Positions 27,183-36,072 of a stretch of DNA of 64,000 nt are shown one piece after another (position 1 is the stretch's first letter; each line of letters opens with the position of its first letter). This DNA comes from Microbacterium imperiale (GTDB lineage Bacteria; Actinomycetota; Actinomycetes; Actinomycetales; Microbacteriaceae). The translations under genes were made by a program, and so were the position numbers. The notes under the pieces were generated by a model. The model saw only the letters and a program-made list of their open reading frames with translations, did no database searches and was not told where the DNA came from. The DNA lies in assembly GCF_017876655.1 (NCBI RefSeq), contig NZ_JAGIOK010000001.1, positions 1,736,001 through 1,800,000 on the forward strand, read 5' to 3'.

Positions 27183-28877
27183 TCAGCCCTTCGACGGGTC
27201 CTTCAGACCGACGATGGTGAGGTCGGTCATGTTGGTGTTCGGGATGTAGCCGGCGATGTTCTCACCCGGCAGGAAGATGCCGTTCTCGAACACCATCGGG
27301 GCGATGGGCGCGAGCTCCATGATCTGCTGGTCGAGCTCGCCCCAGGCCTCGTTGGCGGCGTCGACGTCGGTCATCGCCCGGATCTCGGCGATGCGCTCGT
27401 TGACGGCCGGGTCGTCGAGCTGGGCGAGGTTCTGGTTGCCCTTCTCGGCGATCGCTGCACCGTCGAACAGCGGCGGGATGAACGTGCTCGCGCTCGAGGC
27501 CCAGTCGGGGCACCATCCGGTGATCGCGGCGTTGTTCTGCTGCGAGGGGGTGGCGATCGTCTCGTAGTAAATCGACGTGTCGATGACGTTGAGCTTCACG
27601 GTCGCCCCGATCCGTTCGAGGCCCTGCTGCACGGCCTCCGCCTGCGCCTGCGCGACGGGGTTCGTGCGGATGTCGAGGGTGAACTCGAACCCGTCACCCA
27701 ACCCGGCCTCCTCGAGCAGCGCCATGGCCTCGTCGACGTCGCCGGTGCTGCCGTCGGAGGGGTAGAGGTCGTAGTCGAGGTGGCCGCTGACGGCCGGCGG
27801 GATGATCGTCGTCGCGACATCCGCCAGCTGATTGCCGCCCGAGGCGTTCTGGATGCTGGCACGGTCGAGCGCCCAGTTGACCGCCTGGCGCACGCGGACG
27901 TCATCGAAGGGCGGCTTGGTCGTGTTCAGCGACATGTAGGTCGTGCAGTACGCCGGGGCGGTGATCGCGCGCTCCTGCAGCTGCGGCGTCTGGATGCGGG
28001 GCAGCGTGGCGCCCGCGATCTTGCCCGCGATCGCGTTCTGATCGGCGCCCTGTCCGGCGATCATGCGCTCGTCGATCGTCGCGCCGTCGATGCCGATGTC
28101 GAACTGCCACTGGTCGGGGTAGGCCTTGCGGACCTCATCGGTCTCGGGCTCCCAGTGCTCGTTGCGCACGAGCGTGATGGTGCTGCCGGGGGTATAGGCG
28201 TCGAGCGTGTACGGGCCCGAGGCGATGACGTCGTTGATGAACTCGTCGCCCCCGCCGGACCCGACCGGGAAGGGCACCGCGTTGGGCTGGGCGAGGACGT
28301 TGTCGAACTCGGGGAAGGGAGCCTTGAGGTGGAAGACGATCGTCTTCTCGTCGGGGGTCTCGATGGTCGGCAGGTCGCCCGAGACGTAGGGGCCCTGATA
28401 GTCCTCGGGGGCGTCGATGACGCTCTTGAGGTACGGCGAGCCGATGCCGATCTGCGGGTCCCACGCCCGCGAGATGCCGAACTCCATCTCGGCCGAGGTG
28501 ATGGGCGCACCGTCGTCGAAGAAGATGTCGTCCTTGAGGGTGTAGGTCCAGGTGAGCCCGTCGTCGGACACCTCGCCGAGACCCGTCGCGAGGTCGGGCA
28601 CGATCGCGTTCGGGTCGTTGGAGTCGCCCGCGGCCTGCATCGTGAGTCCGCGGTAGAGCAGCCGGTAGAACGCGTTCACGCCGCCGTCCCACCCGCGGGC
28701 GGGATCGAGGTACGAGAAGTCGGCGTTCTGGAGCATGTGGACGGTTCCGCCGGTCTGCGGCTCACCGGCGGTGCCGCTCTGCTGCGGCGAGCCGCCGCCC
28801 GCGCCGCACGCCGTGAGGGCCAGTGACACGGCTGCGCCCGCGGCGAGGATGCCGGCGAGTCTCCTAGTGGTGGTCAT
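27183..28877 (-). CDS. Peptide ABC transporter substrate-binding lipoprotein (family 5)
   Basis: 564 residues. Lipoprotein signal with lipobox LALTACG (Cys ~ residue 24), then a family 5 binding protein: the SYLDPARGWDGGVNAFYRLLYRGL region near residue 60 and GLTWTYTLKDDIFFDDG, the conserved signature near 120, are typical of DppA/OppA-type proteins. It is the first gene of the operon and probably selects short, possibly arabinosylated, hydroxyproline peptides; specificity is inferred from context. GGGAAGG precedes ATG 28877, and a rare palindrome lies about 70 bases upstream. Confidence 0.92.
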   Translation of the reverse strand: MTTTRRLAGILAAGAAVSLALTACGAGGGSPQQSGTAGEPQTGGTVHMLQNADFSYLDPARGWDGGVNAFYRLLYRGLTMQAAGDSNDPNAIVPDLATGLGEVSDDGLTWTYTLKDDIFFDDGAPITSAEMEFGISRAWDPQIGIGSPYLKSVIDAPEDYQGPYVSGDLPTIETPDEKTIVFHLKAPFPEFDNVLAQPNAVPFPVGSGGGDEFINDVIASGPYTLDAYTPGSTITLVRNEHWEPETDEVRKAYPDQWQFDIGIDGATIDERMIAGQGADQNAIAGKIAGATLPRIQTPQLQERAITAPAYCTTYMSLNTTKPPFDDVRVRQAVNWALDRASIQNASGGNQLADVATTIIPPAVSGHLDYDLYPSDGSTGDVDEAMALLEEAGLGDGFEFTLDIRTNPVAQAQAEAVQQGLERIGATVKLNVIDTSIYYETIATPSQQNNAAITGWCPDWASSASTFIPPLFDGAAIAEKGNQNLAQLDDPAVNERIAEIRAMTDVDAANEAWGELDQQIMELAPIAPMVFENGIFLPGENIAGYIPNTNMTDLTIVGLKDPSKG

Positions 28878-28939
28878 CGGTGGACCTTCCCTTTCTCTGC
28901 TCCATTGCGTCGAGTGCTGTCCATGAAACAACATCACGG

Positions 28940-28957
28940 TGCAATGTGCAATTGCAC
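28940..28957. promoter_or_regulatory. Palindrome GTGCAATTGCAC with adjacent half-site before the importer operon
   Basis: A perfect 12-bp palindrome (28946-28957) is directly preceded by another TGCAAT half-site. It lies 69-80 bases upstream of the binding-protein start, in the 210-base gap that must hold the operon promoter. The core TGCAATTGCA is identical to the one before the dapA-like gene. In such GC-rich DNA this word is expected very rarely. Confidence 0.6.
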
Positions 28958-29087
28958 GATCACGCTGAAACAGTTCTACGCAATCGGCGAGACGCACGCT
29001 GGCGCCGTGACACGATCGTCACGCGCGGGCCGGATTTCTTCACACCCGCGTAACACGGCGCCGCGCAGAGGCGACGGGAACCGCGGA

Positions 29088-30335
29088 TTACGGGATCGGG
29101 CAGGTCGCGACGGACGCGAGGTCGCCGTCGAGCTGCTCGGGCGTCCACGGCAGGCCCGACGGCGGAGCCGTCTCGCCCTCGGCCGCGGGGGCCTTCGAGG
29201 CGATGGCGGCGAGCTGCCACCCCAGCACGCGGATGGCCTCGGCCGACGCGCGCGAGTTGTTGAGCACGGCTACGACCGTCAGGCCGGTGTCGCGATCGGC
29301 GAACGCGACGGTCTGGTAGCCCGGCACCGATCCGTACTGTCCGATGAGGGTTCCCGCCTGATACGTGCCGCCGTCGACGGTGTACCAGGTCGGCGCACCC
29401 TCGTCGACCGGCAGCGGCGCGGCGAACCGCTCCTCGCCGTCGAAGGGGCGCAGGCCGGTCGCGAGCGCGCGGGCGTACCGGCCCAGGTCGTCCGCCGTGG
29501 TGACCGCGCCGGACGCGGTGAAGCCCGCGGTGGGCGACAGGGAGGTCAGGTCGACGGCCGTGGCGCAGTCCACCGCGCCTTCGGGCGTGAAGACCGACTG
29601 CGTGCCGTGCAGACCGAGCTCGGCGGTGGCGCCCGGCAGCGACGAGGCCGACATGCCGAGCGGTCCGAACACGTACCGCTCGAACAGCTCGGCGGCGGTG
29701 CTGCCCGAGGCGCGTTCGAGCGCGATGCCGAGCATCACGTACCCGGCGTCCGAGCTGGCGTACGTTCCGGCACCGGTCGGCGCGCCGGCGGCCAGGCCGT
29801 AGGCGAGCAGTTCGTGCGGCGCCCACGTCCGCGACGGGTTGGACTCCCACCGCCCCTGGAGCTTGGGCTGGTACGAACCGAGGCCGCTCGTGCTGTCGCA
29901 CAGCTGCTCGAGGGTCACCACCGGTGTCGCGGGGAACCCGACGACCCAGTTGGTCACGGGATCGTCGAGTTCGACGACCCCGTCCGCCGCGAGGCCGTAG
30001 AGGACGTCGCAGGTCATCGCGCGGGTGACGGGTCCCGCCTTGAAGGTGTCATCGGCGGCGACGGCCGATCCGTCGGGGTTGGCGCCGAAGCCGCTCACCC
30101 ACTGTCCGGCCCAGGGCACCCACACTCCGGCGATGGCGCCGCCCGATCCGGTCGCGGCCATGGCCCGCTCGACCGCAGCGGTGAGCTGCGCCTGCGTGTC
30201 GTCGCCCAGCTCGCCTTCCACCTGGGGCGGAGCCGCCACCGTGTCGATGCCGCCGGGAGCGCACGCGGACAGGGTCAAGCCGAGAGCGATCGCAACGACG
30301 ACACCCGCGCTTCGAAGCCGTCGGCTCGCACGCAT
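29088..30335 (-). CDS. Serine beta-lactamase/DD-peptidase-fold lipoprotein with degenerate active site
   Basis: 415 residues. Lipoprotein signal with lipobox LTLSACA, then a class C beta-lactamase-like fold. The sequence follows the family (DDTFKAGPVTRAMTCDVL, LCDSTSGLGSY, DAGYVMLGIALERASG, SVPGYQTVAFADRD), but the catalytic pieces are changed. The usual S-x-x-K reads P-V-T-R, the Tyr-x-Asn position reads S-S-D, and the H-x-G triad position reads Q-Y-G. It is therefore probably a non-catalytic surface protein, perhaps a cell-wall or ligand binder. Alone on its strand; relation to the neighbouring operon unclear. Confidence 0.8.
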   Translation of the reverse strand: MRASRRLRSAGVVVAIALGLTLSACAPGGIDTVAAPPQVEGELGDDTQAQLTAAVERAMAATGSGGAIAGVWVPWAGQWVSGFGANPDGSAVAADDTFKAGPVTRAMTCDVLYGLAADGVVELDDPVTNWVVGFPATPVVTLEQLCDSTSGLGSYQPKLQGRWESNPSRTWAPHELLAYGLAAGAPTGAGTYASSDAGYVMLGIALERASGSTAAELFERYVFGPLGMSASSLPGATAELGLHGTQSVFTPEGAVDCATAVDLTSLSPTAGFTASGAVTTADDLGRYARALATGLRPFDGEERFAAPLPVDEGAPTWYTVDGGTYQAGTLIGQYGSVPGYQTVAFADRDTGLTVVAVLNNSRASAEAIRVLGWQLAAIASKAPAAEGETAPPSGLPWTPEQLDGDLASVATCPIP

Positions 30336-30411
30336 TACTCAGCCACCCCCTGATGTGTTCCTCCAGTGAATCACACCGGTGCGCTGGTTCCTGCGAATCT
30401 AGGGTGGACGC

Positions 30412-30720
30412 ATGACCCACCGTTTCGACGAGGCCGCCCTGGCGGGCGTGCTCGGCCACATGAACGAGGACCACCGCGACGACAACCTCCTGATCGTCCG
30501 CGCTTTCGGTGAACCGGGCGCCGTGGCCGCCGCGATGCGCTCGTTCGACGGCTCCGGCGGCTCGTGGGTCGCGACGCGCGAGGACGGCTCGACGCACGAC
30601 GTGCGCGTCACGTGGCTCGGCGGTCCGATCACCGAGCGTCGCGAGGTGCGCCGCGAGATCGTCGCGCTGTACGACGCCGCGTGCGCGCACCTGGGCGTCG
30701 AACCGCGCCCGCACGACTGA
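30412..30720 (+). CDS. DUF2470 domain protein (heme-utilisation associated)
   Basis: 102 residues. The motif VLGHMNEDHRDDNLLIVRAF (residues ~10-29) is the signature of DUF2470, a domain also found as the C-terminal part of HugZ/HutZ-type heme oxygenases and plant relatives. It lies directly upstream of a canonical heme oxygenase gene, so a role in heme or iron handling is likely though unproven. The iron box is downstream of this gene, so it is not obviously under the same control. Confidence 0.85.
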   Translation: MTHRFDEAALAGVLGHMNEDHRDDNLLIVRAFGEPGAVAAAMRSFDGSGGSWVATREDGSTHDVRVTWLGGPITERREVRREIVALYDAACAHLGVEPRPHD

Positions 30721-30753
30721 GCACCACCGCGGCGGATGCCGCCTGAAAAACCT

Positions 30754-30772
30754 TCAGGTTAGCTGCACCTAA
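30754..30772 (+). promoter_or_regulatory. DtxR/IdeR-type iron box before heme oxygenase
   Basis: TCAGGTTAGCTGCACCTAA matches the actinobacterial iron-box consensus TTAGGTTAGSCTAACCTAA at 15 of 19 positions, including both AGGTTA-type and ACCTAA arms. It ends 16 bases before the heme oxygenase ATG, where bound repressor would block transcription when iron is plentiful. Confidence 0.8.
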
Positions 30773-30788
30773 GTGCTACTCTCGGGCC

Positions 30789-31445
30789 ATGAACGCACCG
30801 ATCCCGTTCTCGACGGCTCTGCGCGAGCGCTCCAGCTCGGCCCACTCCGGCAGCGAGGGCGCCGGCTTCATGTCGGATCTCATGCGCGGTGCGGGCAGCC
30901 GCGACGACTACACGGCGCTCGTCGCGCAGCACTGGTTCATCTACGAGGCGCTCGAGGACGCGGCATCCCGCATGGCCGCCGACCCCGTGGCGGCGATGTT
31001 CATCAGTGCGAAGCTCACGCGGCTGCCGGCCCTCGAAGCCGACCTCGAGTTCCTCATCGGCCCGGACTGGCGCGAGCGGATCGCGCCACTGCCCGCCACA
31101 CGCCGCTACGTCGCCCGCATCCGCGAGGTCGGCGCCAGCTGGCCCGGCGGGTTCGTCGCGCACCACTACACCCGCTACCTCGGCGATCTCTCGGGCGGGC
31201 TCTTCATCGGCAAGCTCATGGCGCGGCGGTTCGGCTTCGAGACCAACGGCATCGGGTTCTACCTCTTCGCCGAGATCGGTGATCCCGCGGCGTTCAAGGA
31301 GCACTACCGCGCTCAGCTCGACGCCGCTCCCTGGGACGCGGCGGAGCAGCAGCGCGTCATCGACGAGGTGCTCGCGGCGTACCAGTTCAACACCGACCTG
31401 TTCACCGACCTGGCCGCTGCGAAGGCGGCATCCGTCGTCGCCTGA
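30789..31445 (+). CDS. Biliverdin-producing heme oxygenase (HmuO-like)
   Basis: 218 residues, normal for the HmuO/HO family. The proximal heme ligand is expected at His19 (SSSAHSGSEG). The distal-helix motif YLGDLSGG is near residues 130-137, with conserved HWFIYEALE near 52 and YRAQLDAAPW near 175. It opens heme to biliverdin, CO and ferrous iron, using host heme as an iron source. Control by iron is strongly suggested by the box immediately upstream. Confidence 0.95.
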   Translation: MNAPIPFSTALRERSSSAHSGSEGAGFMSDLMRGAGSRDDYTALVAQHWFIYEALEDAASRMAADPVAAMFISAKLTRLPALEADLEFLIGPDWRERIAPLPATRRYVARIREVGASWPGGFVAHHYTRYLGDLSGGLFIGKLMARRFGFETNGIGFYLFAEIGDPAAFKEHYRAQLDAAPWDAAEQQRVIDEVLAAYQFNTDLFTDLAAAKAASVVA

Positions 31446-31470
31446 CCCGACTTCGCCCGCCGGACGCGGA

Positions 31471-32853
31471 TCACATCCCGGCGGCACGCACGGCGGCCAT
31501 GAAGCGGCGCACGTCATGGTCGACGAGGATGTCGCTCGGTCGCAGCGGCCGCGACAGGTAGAGGCCCTCGAGCGAGGTCAGCCGCGACAGCGCCACATAG
31601 GTCTGCCCCGGCGCGAAGGCCCCGCTGCCGAGGTCGACGATGGCGCGGTCGTAGGTCTTGCCCTGCGACTTGTGGATCGTCACCGCCCACGCCAGCCGCA
31701 GCGGGAACTGCGTGAACTCGGCCACGACCTCGCGGGTGAGCTTGCGCGAGCCCGGGTCGTACGCGTAGCGGAACCTCTCCCAGACGACCGGTTCGACGTC
31801 GTGCTCCTCGCCGTCGAGCTCGACCCGCACCGATGAGCCGGCGATGCGGGTGACGGTGCCGATCGAGCCGTTCACCCAGCGCGGCCCGTCACCGCTGAAC
31901 CCGCCGCCGACGTCGTTGCGCAAGAACATCACCTGCGCCCCCACCTTGAGCTGCAGCTCCGGGTCGGCGGGGTACGAGGCGTCGCCGCGGCCGAAGTCCC
32001 CGCTCACGTCGGCCTTCGCCGTCTGCACCGGACCCGTCAGGGCGTCGAGGTGACGCTGGTTGATGCGGTTGACGGCGTCGTTGCGGGTGGCGAGCGTGAT
32101 GACCGGCGGCTCGTCGCCGGTCGGCGGGGGCGGCGTGCGGGCTCCGGCGGCGTTGAGCGCCGCGGCGATGTCGGCGGTGACGACGCCGTAGCGGACGGCG
32201 TTGAGCATCTCTTTGAACGCGACGTCCGACTGGCGGTGGATCTCGCCCAGCTCCGCGATGTGCAGCGGCGCGCCCACGCGGCCGAGGTCGAGCAGTCCGT
32301 CGGAACGGATGGCGCCGGCATCGGCCTTCGGGCCTGCCCACACCTGCGCGTCGAAGAACCAGAACGAGCGGTAGTGGTCGCGGATGTAGCGCAGCTCGTC
32401 GCCGCGGGGCGGCACGGGCGACAACTGGTACGGGTCGCCGAACATCACGACCTGCACGCCGCCGAAGGGCTCGGAGCGCCGCCGACGGGCCTGCCGCAAC
32501 GAGCGGTCGATCGCGTCCATGACGTCGGCGTTGACCATCGAGATCTCATCGATGATCAGGGTGTCGATCGCGTTGAGGATGCGACGCGTGGGCTCGGACT
32601 GCTCGAGCTCGCTGTCGGCGACCAGGCCGATCGGCAGCCGGAAGAGCGAGTGGATCGTCTGACCTTCGACGTTGAGGGCGGCCACCCCGGTCGGGGCGCA
32701 GATCGCGATCTGCTTGTCGGTGTTCCAGGCCAGGTGCTGCAGCAGCGTCGACTTGCCCGTGCCCGCCCGCCCCGTGACGAAGACGTGGTCGCGCGTGCTC
32801 TCGATGCGACGGAACAGGGCCTCCTGCTCGGCGGAAAGAGGCGGCAAGGTCAC
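31471..32853 (-). CDS. PIF1/RecD-like AAA helicase
   Basis: 460 residues, superfamily 1B helicase. Walker A GRAGTGKST near residue 26, motif Ia CAPTGVAALNVEGQTIHSLF, Walker B LIIDEISMV, motif III GDPYQLSPV, and the C-terminal UvrD_C_2-type motif AWAVTIHKSQGKTYD with YVALSRLTSLEGL. Such enzymes unwind DNA 5' to 3' in replication or recombination. I place the start at GTG 32853, just before the conserved core; upstream in-frame codons add no recognisable sequence. There is no strong ribosome site, so the mRNA may be leaderless. Divergent from the next gene with a 42-base gap. Confidence 0.85.
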   Translation of the reverse strand: MTLPPLSAEQEALFRRIESTRDHVFVTGRAGTGKSTLLQHLAWNTDKQIAICAPTGVAALNVEGQTIHSLFRLPIGLVADSELEQSEPTRRILNAIDTLIIDEISMVNADVMDAIDRSLRQARRRRSEPFGGVQVVMFGDPYQLSPVPPRGDELRYIRDHYRSFWFFDAQVWAGPKADAGAIRSDGLLDLGRVGAPLHIAELGEIHRQSDVAFKEMLNAVRYGVVTADIAAALNAAGARTPPPPTGDEPPVITLATRNDAVNRINQRHLDALTGPVQTAKADVSGDFGRGDASYPADPELQLKVGAQVMFLRNDVGGGFSGDGPRWVNGSIGTVTRIAGSSVRVELDGEEHDVEPVVWERFRYAYDPGSRKLTREVVAEFTQFPLRLAWAVTIHKSQGKTYDRAIVDLGSGAFAPGQTYVALSRLTSLEGLYLSRPLRPSDILVDHDVRRFMAAVRAAGM

Positions 32854-32895
32854 CGATTCATGGTAGCCACAGGCATGCCTTCCTAGACTTGACCC

Positions 32896-34029
32896 GTGCA
32901 TGAGGCGCAGACGACGGCGGATGCCGCGGGCGGCGAGGCGACGGACAGCGATCCGTCCCCGTCGGCGCGCGGTCGCCGGAGCGCGCCCGCGCGCAAGCGC
33001 CACCGCAGCCTCGCCCTCGAGCTGACGGCGATCGGCGTCCTCGGCGTGCTGCTGCTCGGCGGGCTCGCCGCCGGCGGTGTCGTCGTGTACCGCCAGCTGT
33101 ACAGCCCGTCGGCCTTCGTCGAGCGGTACCTGTCGCTGCTGAGCACCGGCAGCGCCGCCGACGCACTGCAGATCCCCGGCGTCGCGCTGGACTCCGCCGA
33201 CCTCGCCGCGGCCGAGCTCCCCTCGACGGCATCCGAGGTGCTGCTGCGCCGTGCCGCCCTCGCGCCCCTCTCGGAGGTCTCGGTCATCGGCGAGCGCCCT
33301 CGCGGCGACGTCACCGAGGTGACCGTCACGTACCTCGCGAACGGCCACCGGGGCCGGACGCAGTTCGACGTCGAACGCAACGGCTGGATCGGGGTCGCGC
33401 CGGCGTGGCGTTTCGCGAGCAGCCCGCTCGCGGCGATCGACCTCACCGTGCGGGGCGCCACGCGCTTCACCGTGAACGGCTTCGAGCTCGACACCCGGCA
33501 GGTCGCGCCCGAGGGGCTCGACGCCGACCCGCTCGTGCCGGTGTCGATGCTGGTGTTCTCGCCCGGCGCCTACTCGATCTCGGTCGACACCGCGACCGCC
33601 GCGACAGCGGGCGTCGCCGTGCTCTCGGACGCGCCGATGAAGTCCGTCCCCGTCGACCTGCAGGCCGAGCCGACGCCGGAGTTCGTCGGGGTCGTGCAGG
33701 AGCGCGTCGACGAGTTCCTCGCGTCGTGCGCGACGCAGCAGGTGCTGCAGCCCACCGGCTGCCCCTTCGGCTACTTCGTGCGCAACCGCGTCGAGGGCGC
33801 GCCGCAGTGGTCGATCGCCGAGAACCCGCAGATCGAGGTCGTGCCCGACGGCGCCCAGTGGGCGATCCCCCGCACCCGAGCCGTCGCGCACATCGACGTC
33901 GACATCCGCTCGCTCTACGACGGCCGACTGAACACGGTGTCGGAGGACGTGGAGTTCTTCCTCACCGGCAAGATCACGATCCTGCCCGACGGCACCGCGT
34001 CGATCCAGGTCTCGGCCGACCAGGGCTGA
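32896..34029 (+). CDS. Hypothetical single-pass membrane protein
   Basis: 377 residues, not recognised. A basic, low-complexity cytoplasmic N-terminus (~35 residues) precedes one membrane helix (IGVLGVLLLGGLAAGGVVVY, residues ~42-62). The rest is an extracellular region of about 310 residues with two Cys (SCATQQ and GCPFGYF) likely joined by a disulfide. The domain order resembles actinobacterial proteins with tandem NTF2-like/Ig-like modules, but no family can be named with confidence. GTG start. Confidence 0.6.
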   Translation: MHEAQTTADAAGGEATDSDPSPSARGRRSAPARKRHRSLALELTAIGVLGVLLLGGLAAGGVVVYRQLYSPSAFVERYLSLLSTGSAADALQIPGVALDSADLAAAELPSTASEVLLRRAALAPLSEVSVIGERPRGDVTEVTVTYLANGHRGRTQFDVERNGWIGVAPAWRFASSPLAAIDLTVRGATRFTVNGFELDTRQVAPEGLDADPLVPVSMLVFSPGAYSISVDTATAATAGVAVLSDAPMKSVPVDLQAEPTPEFVGVVQERVDEFLASCATQQVLQPTGCPFGYFVRNRVEGAPQWSIAENPQIEVVPDGAQWAIPRTRAVAHIDVDIRSLYDGRLNTVSEDVEFFLTGKITILPDGTASIQVSADQG

Positions 34030-34051
34030 GGGCAGCGACGCGACCCGGGCG

Positions 34052-36025
34052 TCAGCGTCGCGCGACGTCGCGACGGGCCAGCTCGGCCAGTCGCTCGTTG
34101 TACTGCTCGAGCTCCGCGTCGCCGGCGCGGTCGACCTGCCGGTCGCGGCGGCGCTGCATCCGGTCGTCGGAACGGCTCCACTGGATGGCGACGGTGATCG
34201 CGAGGATGAGCGTCGGGATCTCGCCCACCGACCAGGCGACGCCGCCGCCGATGTACTGGTCCTCGAGCGGCGTCGGCCCCCAGGTGCGTCCCATCGCGCC
34301 GAACCACTCCGCGGCGAACAGCCCCGACGACATCATGATCGCCATGCCGAAGAAGGCGTGCATGGCCATGACGGCGATGAGGGTCAGCAGGCGGAACGGG
34401 TACGGCAGCCGGTACGGGACCGGATCGATGCCGATGAGCGACAGGACGAACAGGTACCCCGAGAGCAGGAAGTGGACGACCATCCACTCGTGCCCGAGGT
34501 GGTCGTACAGCGTCCACCGGAACAGATCGGTGTAGTAGAACACCCAGAGCGATCCGATGAACATCAGCGACGCGAACGCCGGATGCGTCACGACCCGCGA
34601 GAACGGCGTGTGCACCGCCCACAGGATCCACTCGCGGCCGCCGCGGGTGCCGTCGTCGCGCTTGCGGATGGCCCGTGCGGCGAGGGTGACCGGCGCGCCG
34701 GCGACGAGGCAGAGCGGGATCGCCATCGACAGCAGCATGTGGCCGACCATGTGCAGGCTGAACAGGTAGTCCTGGTAGGCGTTGATCGGACCGCACGTCA
34801 CCCACAGCAACAGCAGCATGCCGAAGGCCCAGAGCAGGGTGCGGTAGAGCGGCCAGCGGTCGCCGCGCCGGCGCATCCGCCACACGCCGGCGAGGTAGAA
34901 GAACAGACCGAAGCCGACGACGAAGACCCACAGCAGGTCGATGTCCCACATCGTGAACCAGCGGTCGATCGTCAGCTCGGGGGGCAGCGCCGCGCCCGTG
35001 AGCACCTGGGCCGGCGTCGCCTCTTCGGGCAGCGCCGTGTCGACGGGCGGAGGCGTGCGCGCGAGCGCGGCCGCCGCACCGCTGGCGATGCCCATGAAGG
35101 CGATCTCGACCGTGACGAGGAGCCAGAAGATCCGTGCCGCGCCCGCCGACGCGAGCTTGGCGATCAGGCGACGCCGATACGACGCCCCGAGCACACCCAT
35201 CGCGATGAGCGCCACGACCTTCACGGCCAGCAGGGCACCGTAGGGCGAGAGCAGGTTCTCGGGCGACACGAGGCCCACGGCCGCGCGTACGGTGCCCGAG
35301 ACGGCGACGACGACGAAGGCCGCGAGCGCGATGCTCGAGTACCGCGACACGACCCTGACCATGTCGGCGCGATCGACGACGGGACGGATCACCACGAGCA
35401 GGATCAGGCCCCCGAGCCACACCGCCGCCGCGACGATGTGCAGGGCGAGGGCGACCACGGCGGTGTTGTGGTTCGCCTCCTCGCCGGAGTGGCCCTGCGT
35501 GGCCATCGGGACGAGGGATGCCGCGGCCAGCACGGCCACGAGCAGGGTGCTGGTCCAGCCGCGCACGGCGAAGGTCAGCACCGTCAGCACCGCGCCGGCG
35601 ATGGTCGTCAGCAGCCAGGCCCGCCCGGCCTCGGTCTCGACGAGGAAGCGGCCGAGCTGCTGGCCGAACTCGGCCCCGGCGCTGGGAGCGGAGCCGAAGA
35701 GGTTGAGGAACGTGAAGAAGGCGGTCGCGGCGCTGGCCACGGTGAAGATCGCCGCCGATACCGACGCCGTGTCGAGCGCGACCTCGAACGGCCGCTGACC
35801 CGCCCGCAGCGCGAAGAGCGCGACGACGAGCGAGCCGACCATGCCGGCGGCCGTGAGGTTGACCACGAGCTTGATGACCGGCAGACCCCAGCGCACGACG
35901 GGGCCGGGGTCGAGCAGCTGCAGCGGCGCCGCGCCGCCACCGGCAGCGAGTCCGATGAGGACGACGATGAGGGCCGACACGGCGAGGATCGCCGGTCCGG
36001 CGATGCGCTGCGCTCGGGATTCCAC
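34052..36025 (-). CDS. CopD-CtaG fusion: copper import domain plus cytochrome oxidase assembly factor
   Basis: 657 residues with many membrane helices. The N-terminal half (~1-330) resembles the CopD copper-resistance domain, with HIVAAAVWLGGLILLVV containing a His pair typical of its metal site. The C-terminal half (~350-620) is a CtaG/caa3 oxidase assembly domain: MVGHMLLSMAIPLCLVAGAP and HFLLSGYLFVLSLIGIDP carry conserved His residues. Fusion of the two is common in actinobacteria and links copper uptake to CuA/CuB insertion. Cytoplasmic basic tail of about 40 residues. Confidence 0.88.
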   Translation of the reverse strand: MESRAQRIAGPAILAVSALIVVLIGLAAGGGAAPLQLLDPGPVVRWGLPVIKLVVNLTAAGMVGSLVVALFALRAGQRPFEVALDTASVSAAIFTVASAATAFFTFLNLFGSAPSAGAEFGQQLGRFLVETEAGRAWLLTTIAGAVLTVLTFAVRGWTSTLLVAVLAAASLVPMATQGHSGEEANHNTAVVALALHIVAAAVWLGGLILLVVIRPVVDRADMVRVVSRYSSIALAAFVVVAVSGTVRAAVGLVSPENLLSPYGALLAVKVVALIAMGVLGASYRRRLIAKLASAGAARIFWLLVTVEIAFMGIASGAAAALARTPPPVDTALPEEATPAQVLTGAALPPELTIDRWFTMWDIDLLWVFVVGFGLFFYLAGVWRMRRRGDRWPLYRTLLWAFGMLLLLWVTCGPINAYQDYLFSLHMVGHMLLSMAIPLCLVAGAPVTLAARAIRKRDDGTRGGREWILWAVHTPFSRVVTHPAFASLMFIGSLWVFYYTDLFRWTLYDHLGHEWMVVHFLLSGYLFVLSLIGIDPVPYRLPYPFRLLTLIAVMAMHAFFGMAIMMSSGLFAAEWFGAMGRTWGPTPLEDQYIGGGVAWSVGEIPTLILAITVAIQWSRSDDRMQRRRDRQVDRAGDAELEQYNERLAELARRDVARR

Positions 36026-36072
36026 CCGACAAGCCTAGGCGCTCGCGCGGTGACCGAGCCGGGCGCGAACGA

